DNA of 64,000 bases, taken from the NCBI GenBank assembly GCA_964444975.1, contig CAYUJD010000002.1:1-64000 (forward strand). The letters are read 5' to 3'. Below, in pieces: positions 16,361 to 24,403 of the stretch (within the stretch, counting starts at the first letter, position 1; each line of letters starts with the position of its first letter). Source of the DNA: VBAS01 sp964444975 (GTDB taxonomy: Bacteria; Bacteroidota; Bacteroidia; Chitinophagales; Chitinophagaceae). The position numbers were made by a program, and so were the translations under genes. The notes beneath the pieces are model-generated. The model was not told the DNA's origin. It saw only the letters and a list, made by a program, of their open reading frames with translations, and did no database searches.

Positions 16361-18732
16361 AGAAAACCTTCACATCTGCTTTGATTCTTGCAGCTGCTGT
16401 TTGCTGCGCTCAATCCTACGTACCTGAAAAAAGCAATACACTGGTAAAAGCGCCACCGGCCATTCCAATAAAAGCTTATGCATTTAACCTGAAAGAAGTA
16501 AAACTTCTGAACAGCCCTTTCAAACATGCCCTGTCGCTTGACAGTGCTTATTTGCTTTCGTTAAAACCCGACCGCCTGCTACATCGTTTTCATAAACATG
16601 CCGGATTGCCAACGAAAGATTCTGTTTACCGTGGATGGGAGAGTGAAGGCTTGTCGGGTCACACGCTGGGTCATTTCCTGTCGGCCGCTTCCCTGATGTA
16701 TGTGTCAACAGGGAATGAAGAATTTAAAAAGCGTGTTGCATATATTATAGATGAACTGGAACGCTGCCAGCAGGCAAGAAAGACCGGCTATATTGGCGCC
16801 ATTCCCAATGAAGATTCCATTTTTGGCAAAGTGGCAAGAGGGGAAATCAAATCTTCAGGGTTTGATTTGAACGGGGGTTGGAGCCCCTGGTACACGGTGC
16901 ATAAAGTAATGGCCGGGCTTTGCGATGCTTATTTGTATTGCGGTAATAAAAAAGCATTGGATGTGGTGACGAAGCTGGCCGATTGGGTTTATACTACTGT
17001 CAATCATCTTGATGACTCCACACGATTGAAAATGCTGAACTGCGAATGGGGCGGTATGAATGAGGTACTGGCCAATATTTATTCATTTACCGGCAATAAA
17101 AAATATCTTGACCTTTCGTATAAATTTTATGATGAATTTGTAATGGGTCAGCTGGCTAAACTCATTGACCCCTTGCCCGGCAAGCACAGCAACACCAATG
17201 TGCCCAAAGCTATCGGCAGCGCCCGGCAATATGAACTGACCGGCCAAGAACGGGATAAAACCATTGCCGCTTTCTTTTGGGAAAGCATGGTACATCATCA
17301 TAGTTATGTTATTGGAGGAAACAGTAACTATGAATATTGCGGGGCCAGAGATTCGCTAAGCGAAAGACTGAGCGATAATACCTGCGAGACCTGTAATACC
17401 TACAATATGCTGAAGCTGACAAGGCATTTGTTTGCCTGGCAGCCCTCGGGAGAGCTGATGGACTTTTATGAACGGGCTTTGAACAATCATATACTTGCTT
17501 CGCAACATCCTGAGAGCGGTATGATGACTTATTTTGTGCCGCTGCGCATGGGTACAAAAAAAGAATTCAGCCGCCCGTTCAGCAGTTTTACCTGTTGCGT
17601 GGGCAGTGGTATGGAAAATCATGCAAAGTATGCGGAGCAGATTTACAGTCATGGCGAAAATGGGGAACTCTTTATTAACCTGTTTATTCCTTCCGATGTC
17701 AGTTGGAAGCAGCAGGGAATTGTTTTGCGGCAGGAAACAAATTTTCCGGAAAGCAATTTCACCAACCTGATTTACGAAGGGGATGTAAGCCGTACCATGA
17801 CACTGTTTATCCGCAAACCTTCCTGGAGCCGCGGCCGGGTAAGATTTTTTATGAACGGAAGAGAAAACTTCAACATAAAATCTTTCGACGGCAATTTTGA
17901 GTTTGACCGCATGGATGGCTACATACCACTCCGGGTGGCGATGAAGAAAGGTGATAAACTGGAAATCAGATTCCCGATGCAACTTTATACCGAAGCCATG
18001 CCGGATAATCCGAACCGTATTGCTTTTAAGTACGGGCCGCTTGTGTTAGCTGGTGTGCTGGGAAAAGATATGCCCGACCCGGTGTATGGCACTCCTGTTT
18101 TACTTACCGATAATAAAAATATCAGCGACTGGATAAAACCGGCCGGTAAGCCGCTGGAGTTTGAAATGCAGGGTGTGGGAAAGCCATTTGATGTAAAGCT
18201 GATTCCATTTTATAAAGTGTATGACCAGTATTACAGTGTGTACTGGGATTATTTTACCAATGCTGACTGGGCGGCGAGACAAGCAGAATATGAGGCTGAG
18301 AAGAAAAGACAACAGGAGATTGAAGCGAAGACGATTGATTATTTCCGCATCGGTGAGATGCAGCCCGAACGTGACCATAACCTGCAGGCAAGTGAAAGAA
18401 GTTATGTGAGTGATGCCATCGGCAGAATGGGAAGGGAAGCCAGGAGGGATAATTATTTTTCTTTTGAAATGAAAACAAACCAAGCTATTGGCAGCAATTT
18501 GTTATTGACATATATTGGCGACGATAAAGACCGCAGGTTTGATATACTGGTGGAAGGGGTAAAGATTGCCACTGTTGAATGGCACGGCGGCAAGACGGGG
18601 AAGTTTTATGATGTGGAGTATAAAATTCCGGATGAATTGCTGAAAGGCAAAGAAAAAATCACTGTCCGTATTGAGGCAAATTATGGAAAGACAGCAGGGA
18701 GAGTGTTTGGAGTGAGGATTATTAAACTTTAA
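16357..18732 (+). CDS. Second DUF1680 beta-L-arabinofuranosidase (GH127/GH146-like)
   Basis: A 791-aa secreted protein (signal residues 1-19, ending CCAQS), about 135 residues longer than the first DUF1680 enzyme. The catalytic centre is kept: Glu326 (NYEY), Glu344 and Cys346 (CETC), Cys413 and Cys414 (FTCC). Two extra residues lie between the acid/base Glu and the zinc-binding Glu compared with the GH127 paralogue, and a further C-terminal domain (about 640-791) follows the DUF1680 core. Length and shape are closer to GH146 enzymes, which also cleave beta-L-arabinofuranosyl bonds. Two different enzymes of this superfamily in one operon suggest stepwise removal of different beta-arabinosyl bonds. 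Confidence 0.88.
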   Translation: MKKTFTSALILAAAVCCAQSYVPEKSNTLVKAPPAIPIKAYAFNLKEVKLLNSPFKHALSLDSAYLLSLKPDRLLHRFHKHAGLPTKDSVYRGWESEGLSGHTLGHFLSAASLMYVSTGNEEFKKRVAYIIDELERCQQARKTGYIGAIPNEDSIFGKVARGEIKSSGFDLNGGWSPWYTVHKVMAGLCDAYLYCGNKKALDVVTKLADWVYTTVNHLDDSTRLKMLNCEWGGMNEVLANIYSFTGNKKYLDLSYKFYDEFVMGQLAKLIDPLPGKHSNTNVPKAIGSARQYELTGQERDKTIAAFFWESMVHHHSYVIGGNSNYEYCGARDSLSERLSDNTCETCNTYNMLKLTRHLFAWQPSGELMDFYERALNNHILASQHPESGMMTYFVPLRMGTKKEFSRPFSSFTCCVGSGMENHAKYAEQIYSHGENGELFINLFIPSDVSWKQQGIVLRQETNFPESNFTNLIYEGDVSRTMTLFIRKPSWSRGRVRFFMNGRENFNIKSFDGNFEFDRMDGYIPLRVAMKKGDKLEIRFPMQLYTEAMPDNPNRIAFKYGPLVLAGVLGKDMPDPVYGTPVLLTDNKNISDWIKPAGKPLEFEMQGVGKPFDVKLIPFYKVYDQYYSVYWDYFTNADWAARQAEYEAEKKRQQEIEAKTIDYFRIGEMQPERDHNLQASERSYVSDAIGRMGREARRDNYFSFEMKTNQAIGSNLLLTYIGDDKDRRFDILVEGVKIATVEWHGGKTGKFYDVEYKIPDELLKGKEKITVRIEANYGKTAGRVFGVRIIKL

Positions 18733-18849
18733 CTCACTCCCAAAAGAGGAGTTTGCCACGCACAGCCCTTGCAATAATCAATGTTGAATATTCATTGCTT
18801 GTCGCCCGACGTGTAGTTTTTTTTCAGCATGGGAATAGAAAGTTTAATG

Positions 18850-19090
18850 TGAACAGGCAGGCAGCGCCCCGGAGGGGCGCCCCGATAATAATCGGGATTA
18901 GTAGCTTCGGGTGAAGCCCGGAGAGAGGTTGCGGGTAAGTAAAACGAACCCCGGAGGAGTTCAGCATTTTTCGACTCAGGGAATCGTTGAATAACGTAAG
19001 GATGCCCGAAATTTGCTGCATAGAATTGTTGCAGCGGAACGGAGCGTCGCAACAAAAGTTTCATAGTAGCCCCGAACAGTCGGGGCAGCT
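18850..19090. repeat. Cluster of REP-like palindromes (gap 18733-19119)
   Basis: This 387-bp gap holds no gene. It contains several short palindromes in a row: GCGCCCC/GGGGCGC near 18866-18882, CCCGATAATAATCGGG at about 18880-18895, GCTTCGGGTGAAGCCCGG near 18904, GTTGCAGCGGAACGGAGCGTCGCAAC near 19028-19053 and GCCCCGAACAGTCGGGGC near 19070-19087. This is the mosaic look of Bacteroidota intergenic repeats; it may attenuate or stabilise the operon transcript between the glycosidases and the last pathway gene. Confidence 0.65.
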
Positions 19091-19119
19091 GACCAACAAA
19101 AAATATTTATCACAAATCC

Positions 19120-20373
19120 ATGGCTAAAGCAATCATAATCGGCGGAGGAATCATCGGGCTGAGCTCAGCGTTTTACTTGAAACAATCGGATTGGGAGGTG
19201 ACGGTGCTTGACAAAGGCGATTTTTCAGACAACTGCTCATACGGCAATGCAGGCTATATCTGCCCGAGTCATTTTATTCCGCTGGCTACGCCGGGCATTG
19301 TATTGAAAGGATTGAAGTGGATGTGGAATTCAAAAAGTCCTTTTTATGTGCAGCCGCGGCTCGACTGGAACCTGATAAGCTGGGGATGGAAATTTATGCG
19401 GGTGGCAACGGCAAAGCATGTGGAAGAATCGGCGGTGCCGCTGCGTGACATTGCATTGCTGAGCCAGCGGGAATATGAAAGCTGGCTGAAGATTCCGGGA
19501 TTTGATTTTGCCTATGAACATAAAGGACTGCTGGAAATTTTTCAGACCCATGAAGGTGCTGAACATGCAAAACATACCTGCGAGAGGGCGCATGAATTAG
19601 GATTGACCGATACGGTGATGCTGACACCCGGTGAACTGAAGCAACTGGAACCGCAAACAACCATAAATGCAAAAGGGGCCGTGTGGTTTAAATGCGATGC
19701 ACATTGCTATCCGAACAAGCTGATGGCAAACCTGATTGACTGGCTGCGGAATAATAGTGTGCAGCTGGTAAGTAATGCTGAAGTGACAGGATTTGAAAAG
19801 AACAGCAGCCATTTTTCAAAAGTGATAGCGGGTGAAAAGGTTTTTGAAGCCGATGAAGTTGTACTTGCATCGGGATCGTGGGCAAGGCAGACGGCACGAC
19901 TGATGGATTTGAAAATTCCGCTGATGCCGGGCCGTGGTTATTCAGTCACGCTGGAAAATTCTCCTTACAAAGTAAACTATCCTTCGGTACTGGTAGAAGG
20001 CCGGGTAGCCATCACACCGATGAACGGAAACAAAATACGCTTTGGCGGCACTATGGAAATCACTTCGCATAAAACACCGCCGCGGATGAGCCGGGTGCAG
20101 GGCATTCTGGATGCGGTAAAACGCTACTACCCTGAATTTGATGTGCCGTTGCCTTCGAAAGAAAATACCTGGTATGGGTACCGGCCCTGCTCGGCCGACG
20201 GGTTGCCATACATTGGCAGAATAAAAAAATATTCCAACGTTACGGTTGCCACCGGCCATGCCATGCTGGGGCTGAGCCTGGGTGCAGGCACAGGTAAACT
20301 GGTGGATGAAATAGTGAATAATAAACCGGGCAGTATGGATATAAGACCTTTTGCTGTAGAGCGGTTTAGTTAA
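19120..20373 (+). CDS. DadA-like FAD oxidoreductase, probable D-hydroxyproline dehydrogenase
   Basis: A 417-aa DAO/DadA-family flavoprotein with the dinucleotide-binding GGGIIG at residues 8-13 and acidic end of beta-2 in VTVLDKG. Conserved C-terminal features include GYRPCSADGLPYIG and TGHAMLGLSLGAGTGKLV, typical of D-amino-acid dehydrogenases. Expected reaction: oxidation of cis-4-hydroxy-D-proline to 1-pyrroline-4-hydroxy-2-carboxylate, passing electrons to the respiratory chain. It is the one pathway enzyme set apart from the rest by a repeat-filled gap, but is co-directional with them. A general D-amino-acid dehydrogenase is the alternative. Confidence 0.85.
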   Translation: MAKAIIIGGGIIGLSSAFYLKQSDWEVTVLDKGDFSDNCSYGNAGYICPSHFIPLATPGIVLKGLKWMWNSKSPFYVQPRLDWNLISWGWKFMRVATAKHVEESAVPLRDIALLSQREYESWLKIPGFDFAYEHKGLLEIFQTHEGAEHAKHTCERAHELGLTDTVMLTPGELKQLEPQTTINAKGAVWFKCDAHCYPNKLMANLIDWLRNNSVQLVSNAEVTGFEKNSSHFSKVIAGEKVFEADEVVLASGSWARQTARLMDLKIPLMPGRGYSVTLENSPYKVNYPSVLVEGRVAITPMNGNKIRFGGTMEITSHKTPPRMSRVQGILDAVKRYYPEFDVPLPSKENTWYGYRPCSADGLPYIGRIKKYSNVTVATGHAMLGLSLGAGTGKLVDEIVNNKPGSMDIRPFAVERFS

Positions 20374-20461
20374 ATCGGTGTTCTTCGGTGCAATCAGTGG
20401 CTGAAAAACCCGCCGGACTTATTACTTTTACGGGCATTAAACGTTAATCAGACCGAGTGAT

Positions 20462-22063
20462 ATGGATTTTGTTTCTACCCGCATACCTTACCGCCAGACA
20501 GGATACTTCAATAGAATTGTACTGGACTACATTGACCATGCTGAGGCATTGAAAGTTTTTTACCGTTACCCGGTTACACTGCAGGGTATTCGCACAGCCA
20601 TTGAAGAAAGGAATAATTTTTCGTACAACCGCGCCGTGCTGGTACAGGAACTGAAAAAGCAGTACGGGGCTGTGCCCGTTTCTGAAAAGACGAAGCAAAA
20701 TATTGAAGCCCTTGCTGCAGCCAATTGTTTTACCCTCACCACTGCACATCAGAACAATATCTTCACCGGGCCGCTGTATTTTATTTATAAAATTCTCCAC
20801 ACTATCAAACTGGCAGATTACTGCAATGAAAATTTACCGGGTCACAGGTTTGTACCGGTATTTTATATCGGTGCGGAAGATGCCGACCTGGAAGAACTGA
20901 ATCATATTTATCTCGGCGGAGAAAAGTTGTTGTGGCAAACAAAACAGACAGGAGCTGTGGGACGAATGAAGATTGACAAAGACCTCATCAACCTGGTTGG
21001 GCAGATGGAAGGTCAGCTTTCCGTATTGTCGTTTGGCAATGAGTTAATCACCCTGGTAAAAGACTGTTACAGGTCAGGCGATACCATTTCTTCTGCCACT
21101 TTTAAATTGGTAAATGCCCTGTTTGGTGAATATGGGCTTGTGGTGCTGCTGCCCGACAATGCAGAACTGAAGCGGCAGATGATTCCTGTGTTTAAAGATG
21201 ATTTGCTGAACCAAACGGCTTCGGATATTGTTGAAAAAACTGCGGTGAGCCTGGATAATGCGGGTTATAAAGTGCAGGTGAACCCAAGGGAAATTAATTT
21301 GTTCTACCTGGAAGATGATAAAAGAGAAAGAATAACAAGACAAGGCGCAAAGTACAAGGTACAAGGCACAGGTATAAGCTTCACGCAGGAAGAATTGATG
21401 GATGAATTAACCGGGCATCCTGAGCGTTTCAGCCCGAATGTCGTGTTGCGGGGGCTTTACCAGGAAACAGTTTTGCCCAATCTTGCCTTTATCGGCGGCG
21501 GGGGAGAGCTGGCATACTGGCTGCAGTTGAAAGAATTGTTCACTCATTATGAGGTTCCTTACCCGGTACTGGTGCTGCGCAATTCTTTTTTAGTAGTGGA
21601 AAAGAAATGGCAGGAAAAAATTGCAAAGCTGGAATTCAGTATGGAAGATTTCTTTATGCAGGAAGAGGAAATTCTCAATCGCCTGGTGCTGCGTGAAAGG
21701 GGAAAGGATGTAAAACTGAACGGTTCGCTGCAGCAGCTGGAAAAACTCTATGAAAGTTTTAAGAAACAGGCCGCTTCGGTGGATAGTACACTGGAAAAAC
21801 ATGTGGAAGCGCTGAAGATGAAAACCGTTCACCGCCTGCAGGAGCTGGAAAAGAAAATGCTGCGGGCAGAGAAAAGAAAATTCACCGACCAGCAGCGGCA
21901 GATTCATACTATCAAGTCATATTTATTTCCGGCCAATGGCTTGCAGGAGCGGTATGATAACTGCAGTTATTTCTATGCAAAGTGGGGGAGGGAATTTATT
22001 CAGAAATTGTATGAGCATTCGCCGGGTTTGGAGCAGGAGTTTGTGGTGCTGCAGGAAAAATAG
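20462..22063 (+). CDS. bshC: BshC, putative cysteine-adding enzyme of bacillithiol synthesis
   Basis: A 533-aa cytosolic protein. BshC completes bacillithiol by joining cysteine to glucosaminyl-malate. The N-terminal nucleotide-binding domain carries the family signature TTAHQNNIFTGPLYFIYK (about residues 93-110) and FYIGAEDADLEELNHIYL (about 133-150); a long coiled-coil region with many Lys/Glu/Gln lies near residues 390-490. Residues about 293-305 (RQGAKYKVQGTG) are encoded by five 7-bp tandem units in frame, an insertion into a linker. bshA and bshB are not in this window. Confidence 0.92.
   Translation: MDFVSTRIPYRQTGYFNRIVLDYIDHAEALKVFYRYPVTLQGIRTAIEERNNFSYNRAVLVQELKKQYGAVPVSEKTKQNIEALAAANCFTLTTAHQNNIFTGPLYFIYKILHTIKLADYCNENLPGHRFVPVFYIGAEDADLEELNHIYLGGEKLLWQTKQTGAVGRMKIDKDLINLVGQMEGQLSVLSFGNELITLVKDCYRSGDTISSATFKLVNALFGEYGLVVLLPDNAELKRQMIPVFKDDLLNQTASDIVEKTAVSLDNAGYKVQVNPREINLFYLEDDKRERITRQGAKYKVQGTGISFTQEELMDELTGHPERFSPNVVLRGLYQETVLPNLAFIGGGGELAYWLQLKELFTHYEVPYPVLVLRNSFLVVEKKWQEKIAKLEFSMEDFFMQEEEILNRLVLRERGKDVKLNGSLQQLEKLYESFKKQAASVDSTLEKHVEALKMKTVHRLQELEKKMLRAEKRKFTDQQRQIHTIKSYLFPANGLQERYDNCSYFYAKWGREFIQKLYEHSPGLEQEFVVLQEK
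21341..21375. repeat. Five 7-bp tandem units (CAAGGYA) inside bshC
   Basis: CAAGGCG, CAAAGTA, CAAGGTA, CAAGGCA, CAGGTAT in frame. 35 bp is not a multiple of three, so flanking bases must compensate; the frame stays open and gives a Lys/Gln/Gly-rich linker. Confidence 0.75.
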
Positions 22064-22084
22064 CCGGACAAATTAGTTGCCATA

Positions 22085-22416
22085 GTCCGGTAATATTTTT
22101 ATCCCCGTATTGTCCCGTAGGGATCCCGGTCACAACCGGGAGTGGGTAGAGTAAGTTAAAAATGATGATTCATGTATTCCATCGGTACGCCGGGTGCTTG
22201 TTCTCCCGGCACCAAACGTTCCTACGAAATGTCAATAAAACACTTTGTATTTTCTCTACCCGCCTTTCGTTCCTACGGAACATAATTAGCCTTGCTTTTT
22301 CTTCAAACTCAGCCTTGTTATTGAGTTGCAGAAAAATAATATTACTATGCTCAGGTTCATATATAAACTTCAGGAACCTGCTTCAAGGAAATTACCGGAG
22401 TATTGAGTTGAATAGT
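22085..22416. repeat. Intergenic dispersed-repeat region
   Basis: The 350-bp stretch between the convergent bshC and the lipoprotein gene holds fragments of palindromic repeats: ATCCCGGTCACAACCGGGA near 22122-22140, CGCCGGGTGCTTGTTCTCCCGGC near 22188-22210 and TTCGTTCCTACGGAAC near 22267-22282. An open frame on the plus strand (22162-22614) has no protein-like composition and overlaps the 3' end of the real minus-strand gene, so no gene is called. Confidence 0.55.
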
Positions 22417-23394
22417 TTATTCCTTTTTAATGCCGATTTTAAAAACTGTACTGCTGCCATCATCATTATCAGCAACCAGTGCCAGATGAATTTCATCACC
22501 GGTTTCCCTTATTACAGTAGCGGATTCAATCTTTTGCCCGGCGAAGCGGCTATCTGTTTTTTCCAGGTCAATCACCCGGTCGGGGCTGAAGGTTGTGTTT
22601 TTCAGCTTTTTTGAAGCGTTGTCGATAATCCAGAGATAACTTTTACCGATAGCTCCATCTTCATGGCTGCTGCGTGTGTCTTCTGTTGAAACACACATTA
22701 TCAACTTATCGCTAAACCCAGCGTAGCATAAACCAGAGACGCCGCTGAACGCAGCCGTATCTTGCAGAAGCTGAATTGGGGTGATGGAAATATGAAAACT
22801 GTCGTCTTCATTCCAAAGCAGGTTTTGGGCAGCTATAAGATGATTATACGGATAACTTTTATTTCCCCGGTTTGATAAAAACAAGGAACCGGCAACAAAG
22901 CAAGCACCCTCAATATTCACTTGCTCAATTCCGGAGTTTTTTAGTTGTGAAAAGAATGATTGCAGTGGAATGCTGTCTACCTTCTTTGTTCCGAAATAAT
23001 ACTTCAGTGCAAAATGTCTGTGGGGAAACAGTGAACCAGAGCCAAAAAGAAAGAGTGTAGTACCGGTATCAGTCGCAGAATAAGCAGCGGCTTCCAGGTC
23101 GGGTTTGATTTCCCTTGGAATCCTTCTGCCTGCGTATGAAATTAACGGGATTGAATCAAGAATATTGAGATGGGTGTCCAGTATCAGCAGGCCGGGAGCA
23201 TCATCGCCCATCACGTAAAGTTTTCCATTAATAAAATCGATGGCGGATGCAGAAGGGTAGGTGGGCAGTTTTTTGATGCGTGTTGCAGATGGCTTATCCT
23301 TTCCTGTACAGGAAGCTATGAAAAACGTAAATAAGATGTGTAAGGAATAGATTATTCCTGGCTTACAGTAAATCTTTTCAACCCTGGAAATCAT
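22417..23394 (-). CDS. Hypothetical lipoprotein, probable beta-propeller
   Basis: A 325-aa protein with a hydrophobic segment ending in a lipobox-like IASC (about residues 26-29). The body is rich in short beta segments of the propeller kind (SASAIDFINGKLYVMGDDAPGL, VNIEGACFVAGSLFLSNRG, FSGVSGLCYAGFSDKLIM). No catalytic motif was recognised. It starts 6 bp after the purE stop on the same strand and so is likely co-transcribed with purE, although no functional link is evident. Possibly one of the conserved Bacteroidota proteins of unknown function; family not named with confidence. Confidence 0.7.
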   Translation of the reverse strand: MISRVEKIYCKPGIIYSLHILFTFFIASCTGKDKPSATRIKKLPTYPSASAIDFINGKLYVMGDDAPGLLILDTHLNILDSIPLISYAGRRIPREIKPDLEAAAYSATDTGTTLFLFGSGSLFPHRHFALKYYFGTKKVDSIPLQSFFSQLKNSGIEQVNIEGACFVAGSLFLSNRGNKSYPYNHLIAAQNLLWNEDDSFHISITPIQLLQDTAAFSGVSGLCYAGFSDKLIMCVSTEDTRSSHEDGAIGKSYLWIIDNASKKLKNTTFSPDRVIDLEKTDSRFAGQKIESATVIRETGDEIHLALVADNDDGSSTVFKIGIKKE

Positions 23395-23399
23395 GGTTC

Positions 23400-23912
23400 C
23401 TAATCAAACTTATTTTCCCAGCCCTCCCGCTTCAGCTTTTCCACCTTATCAATTACTTCATTGCTGAGGGAGTTTTTGTAGTCGGCTACTTTTTTGGAAA
23501 CGGCTTCGTCGGCGGTGCCGATAATTTCGGCGGCAAGTATGCCGGCATTTTTTGCGGCATTCAGTGCCACGGTGGCCACCGGCACCCCGTTGGGCATTTG
23601 TAAAATGGAAAGCACCGAATCCCAGCCGTCAATGCTGTTGGATGATTTGATGGGAACACCAATGACAGGTAAGGATGTGATGGAAGCCACCATACCCGGC
23701 AGATGTGCAGCACCGCCGGCGCCGGCAATGATTACTTTGAGTCCTCTGTCTTTTGCTTTTTGTGCATACTCCAACATGCGCAGCGGGGTGCGGTGTGCTG
23801 AAACTACCGTTACTTCATGCGGAATGCCGAACTGACTGAGTATATCAGCAGCAGCCTGCATGATGTTTAAATCGCTGTCGCTGCCCATGATGATGCCGAC
23901 TAGAGGATTCAT
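23400..23912 (-). CDS. purE: PurE, N5-carboxyaminoimidazole ribonucleotide mutase
   Basis: A 170-aa class I PurE of de novo purine synthesis; it moves the carboxyl group of N5-CAIR to C4, giving CAIR. The signature MGSDSDL (residues 9-15), SAHRTP (39-44) and GAGGAAHLPGM (66-76) are all present. Its partner PurK lies 6.5 kb upstream on the same strand, beyond an efflux operon, whereas the two are often adjacent. The start codon abuts a 7-bp tandem array (23913-23947) that also contains the stop of the gene before it. Confidence 0.96.
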   Translation of the reverse strand: MNPLVGIIMGSDSDLNIMQAAADILSQFGIPHEVTVVSAHRTPLRMLEYAQKAKDRGLKVIIAGAGGAAHLPGMVASITSLPVIGVPIKSSNSIDGWDSVLSILQMPNGVPVATVALNAAKNAGILAAEIIGTADEAVSKKVADYKNSLSNEVIDKVEKLKREGWENKFD

Positions 23913-23947
23913 TTGTTTATCGTTTATCGTTTTTGGTTTATCGTTGG
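23913..23947. repeat. Five 7-bp tandem units (TCGTTTA), left side of IVS-protein cassette
   Basis: TTGTTTA, TCGTTTA, TCGTTTT, TGGTTTA, TCGTTGG. It begins at the first base after the purE start codon and contains the stop codon (23938-23940) of the IVS-protein gene. The complementary unit (TAAACGA-like) recurs at 24374-24401 on the other side of that gene, so the two arrays are inverted relative to each other. Confidence 0.8.
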
Positions 23948-24348
23948 GAGATATCCCTGTTTTTAAATTTCAGACCTTTTATTTTGGTTCCGTTAAGATA
24001 GATAACGAAGTTGGCAATTTTCTTTGTTATCTTATCAGAGTCTTCATACAGTTCATTAAATTCAGCTTTATTTGTATAACCATCATCCAACGCCCTGTAT
24101 AATTGGGATTTGAGTTCTCCGGATTCTCCTTTTGAAACGCTCAGTGAGTTCAGGAATTCCAGCCGGCTATTACGTTCAAAACCCTCAGCTATATTATCCA
24201 TAATTGGGCCGGCAGCTGCTTTCATTTGATCTGCAAACCGGTAGTCATGATTTTCTTTTAGCTTATTAGCGAGGTTGGAAATTTTTTGATAAAGTTTTCT
24301 CGCAAGCTGCCATATCTCCAAATCTTCAAACTGGTTAATTGTAGCCAT
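23938..24348 (-). CDS. Four-helix-bundle protein (23S rRNA intervening-sequence protein family)
   Basis: A 136-aa protein beginning with the family pattern (QFEDLEIWQLARKLY) and containing IMDNIAEGFERNS and KGESGELKSQLYRALDDGY, typical of the S23/IVP family. The founding members are encoded inside 23S rRNA intervening sequences, but in Bacteroidota many stand-alone copies occur and their role is unknown. The last residues (SQR) and the stop are encoded by the flanking 7-bp array. The gene is bracketed by inverted 7-bp arrays (23913-23947 and 24374-24401) exactly between the tolC-like stop and the purE start, which looks like an inserted cassette. Confidence 0.9.
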   Translation of the reverse strand: MATINQFEDLEIWQLARKLYQKISNLANKLKENHDYRFADQMKAAAGPIMDNIAEGFERNSRLEFLNSLSVSKGESGELKSQLYRALDDGYTNKAEFNELYEDSDKITKKIANFVIYLNGTKIKGLKFKNRDISQR

Positions 24349-24373
24349 AGTAAAGAATTTGCAAAGCGAATTT

Positions 24374-24401
24374 AACTATAAACTAAAAACCATAAACGAT
24401 A
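24374..24401. repeat. Four 7-bp tandem units (AACNATA), right side of IVS-protein cassette
   Basis: AACTATA, AACTAAA, AACCATA, AACGATA. It ends 3 bp before the stop codon of the TolC-like gene at 24404 and is inverted with respect to the array at 23913-23947. Confidence 0.75.
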
Positions 24402-24403
24402 AA

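Noticed and set aside
22162..22614. 150-codon open frame on the plus strand
   Set aside because: It runs through palindromic repeat DNA and the 3' end of a real minus-strand gene.
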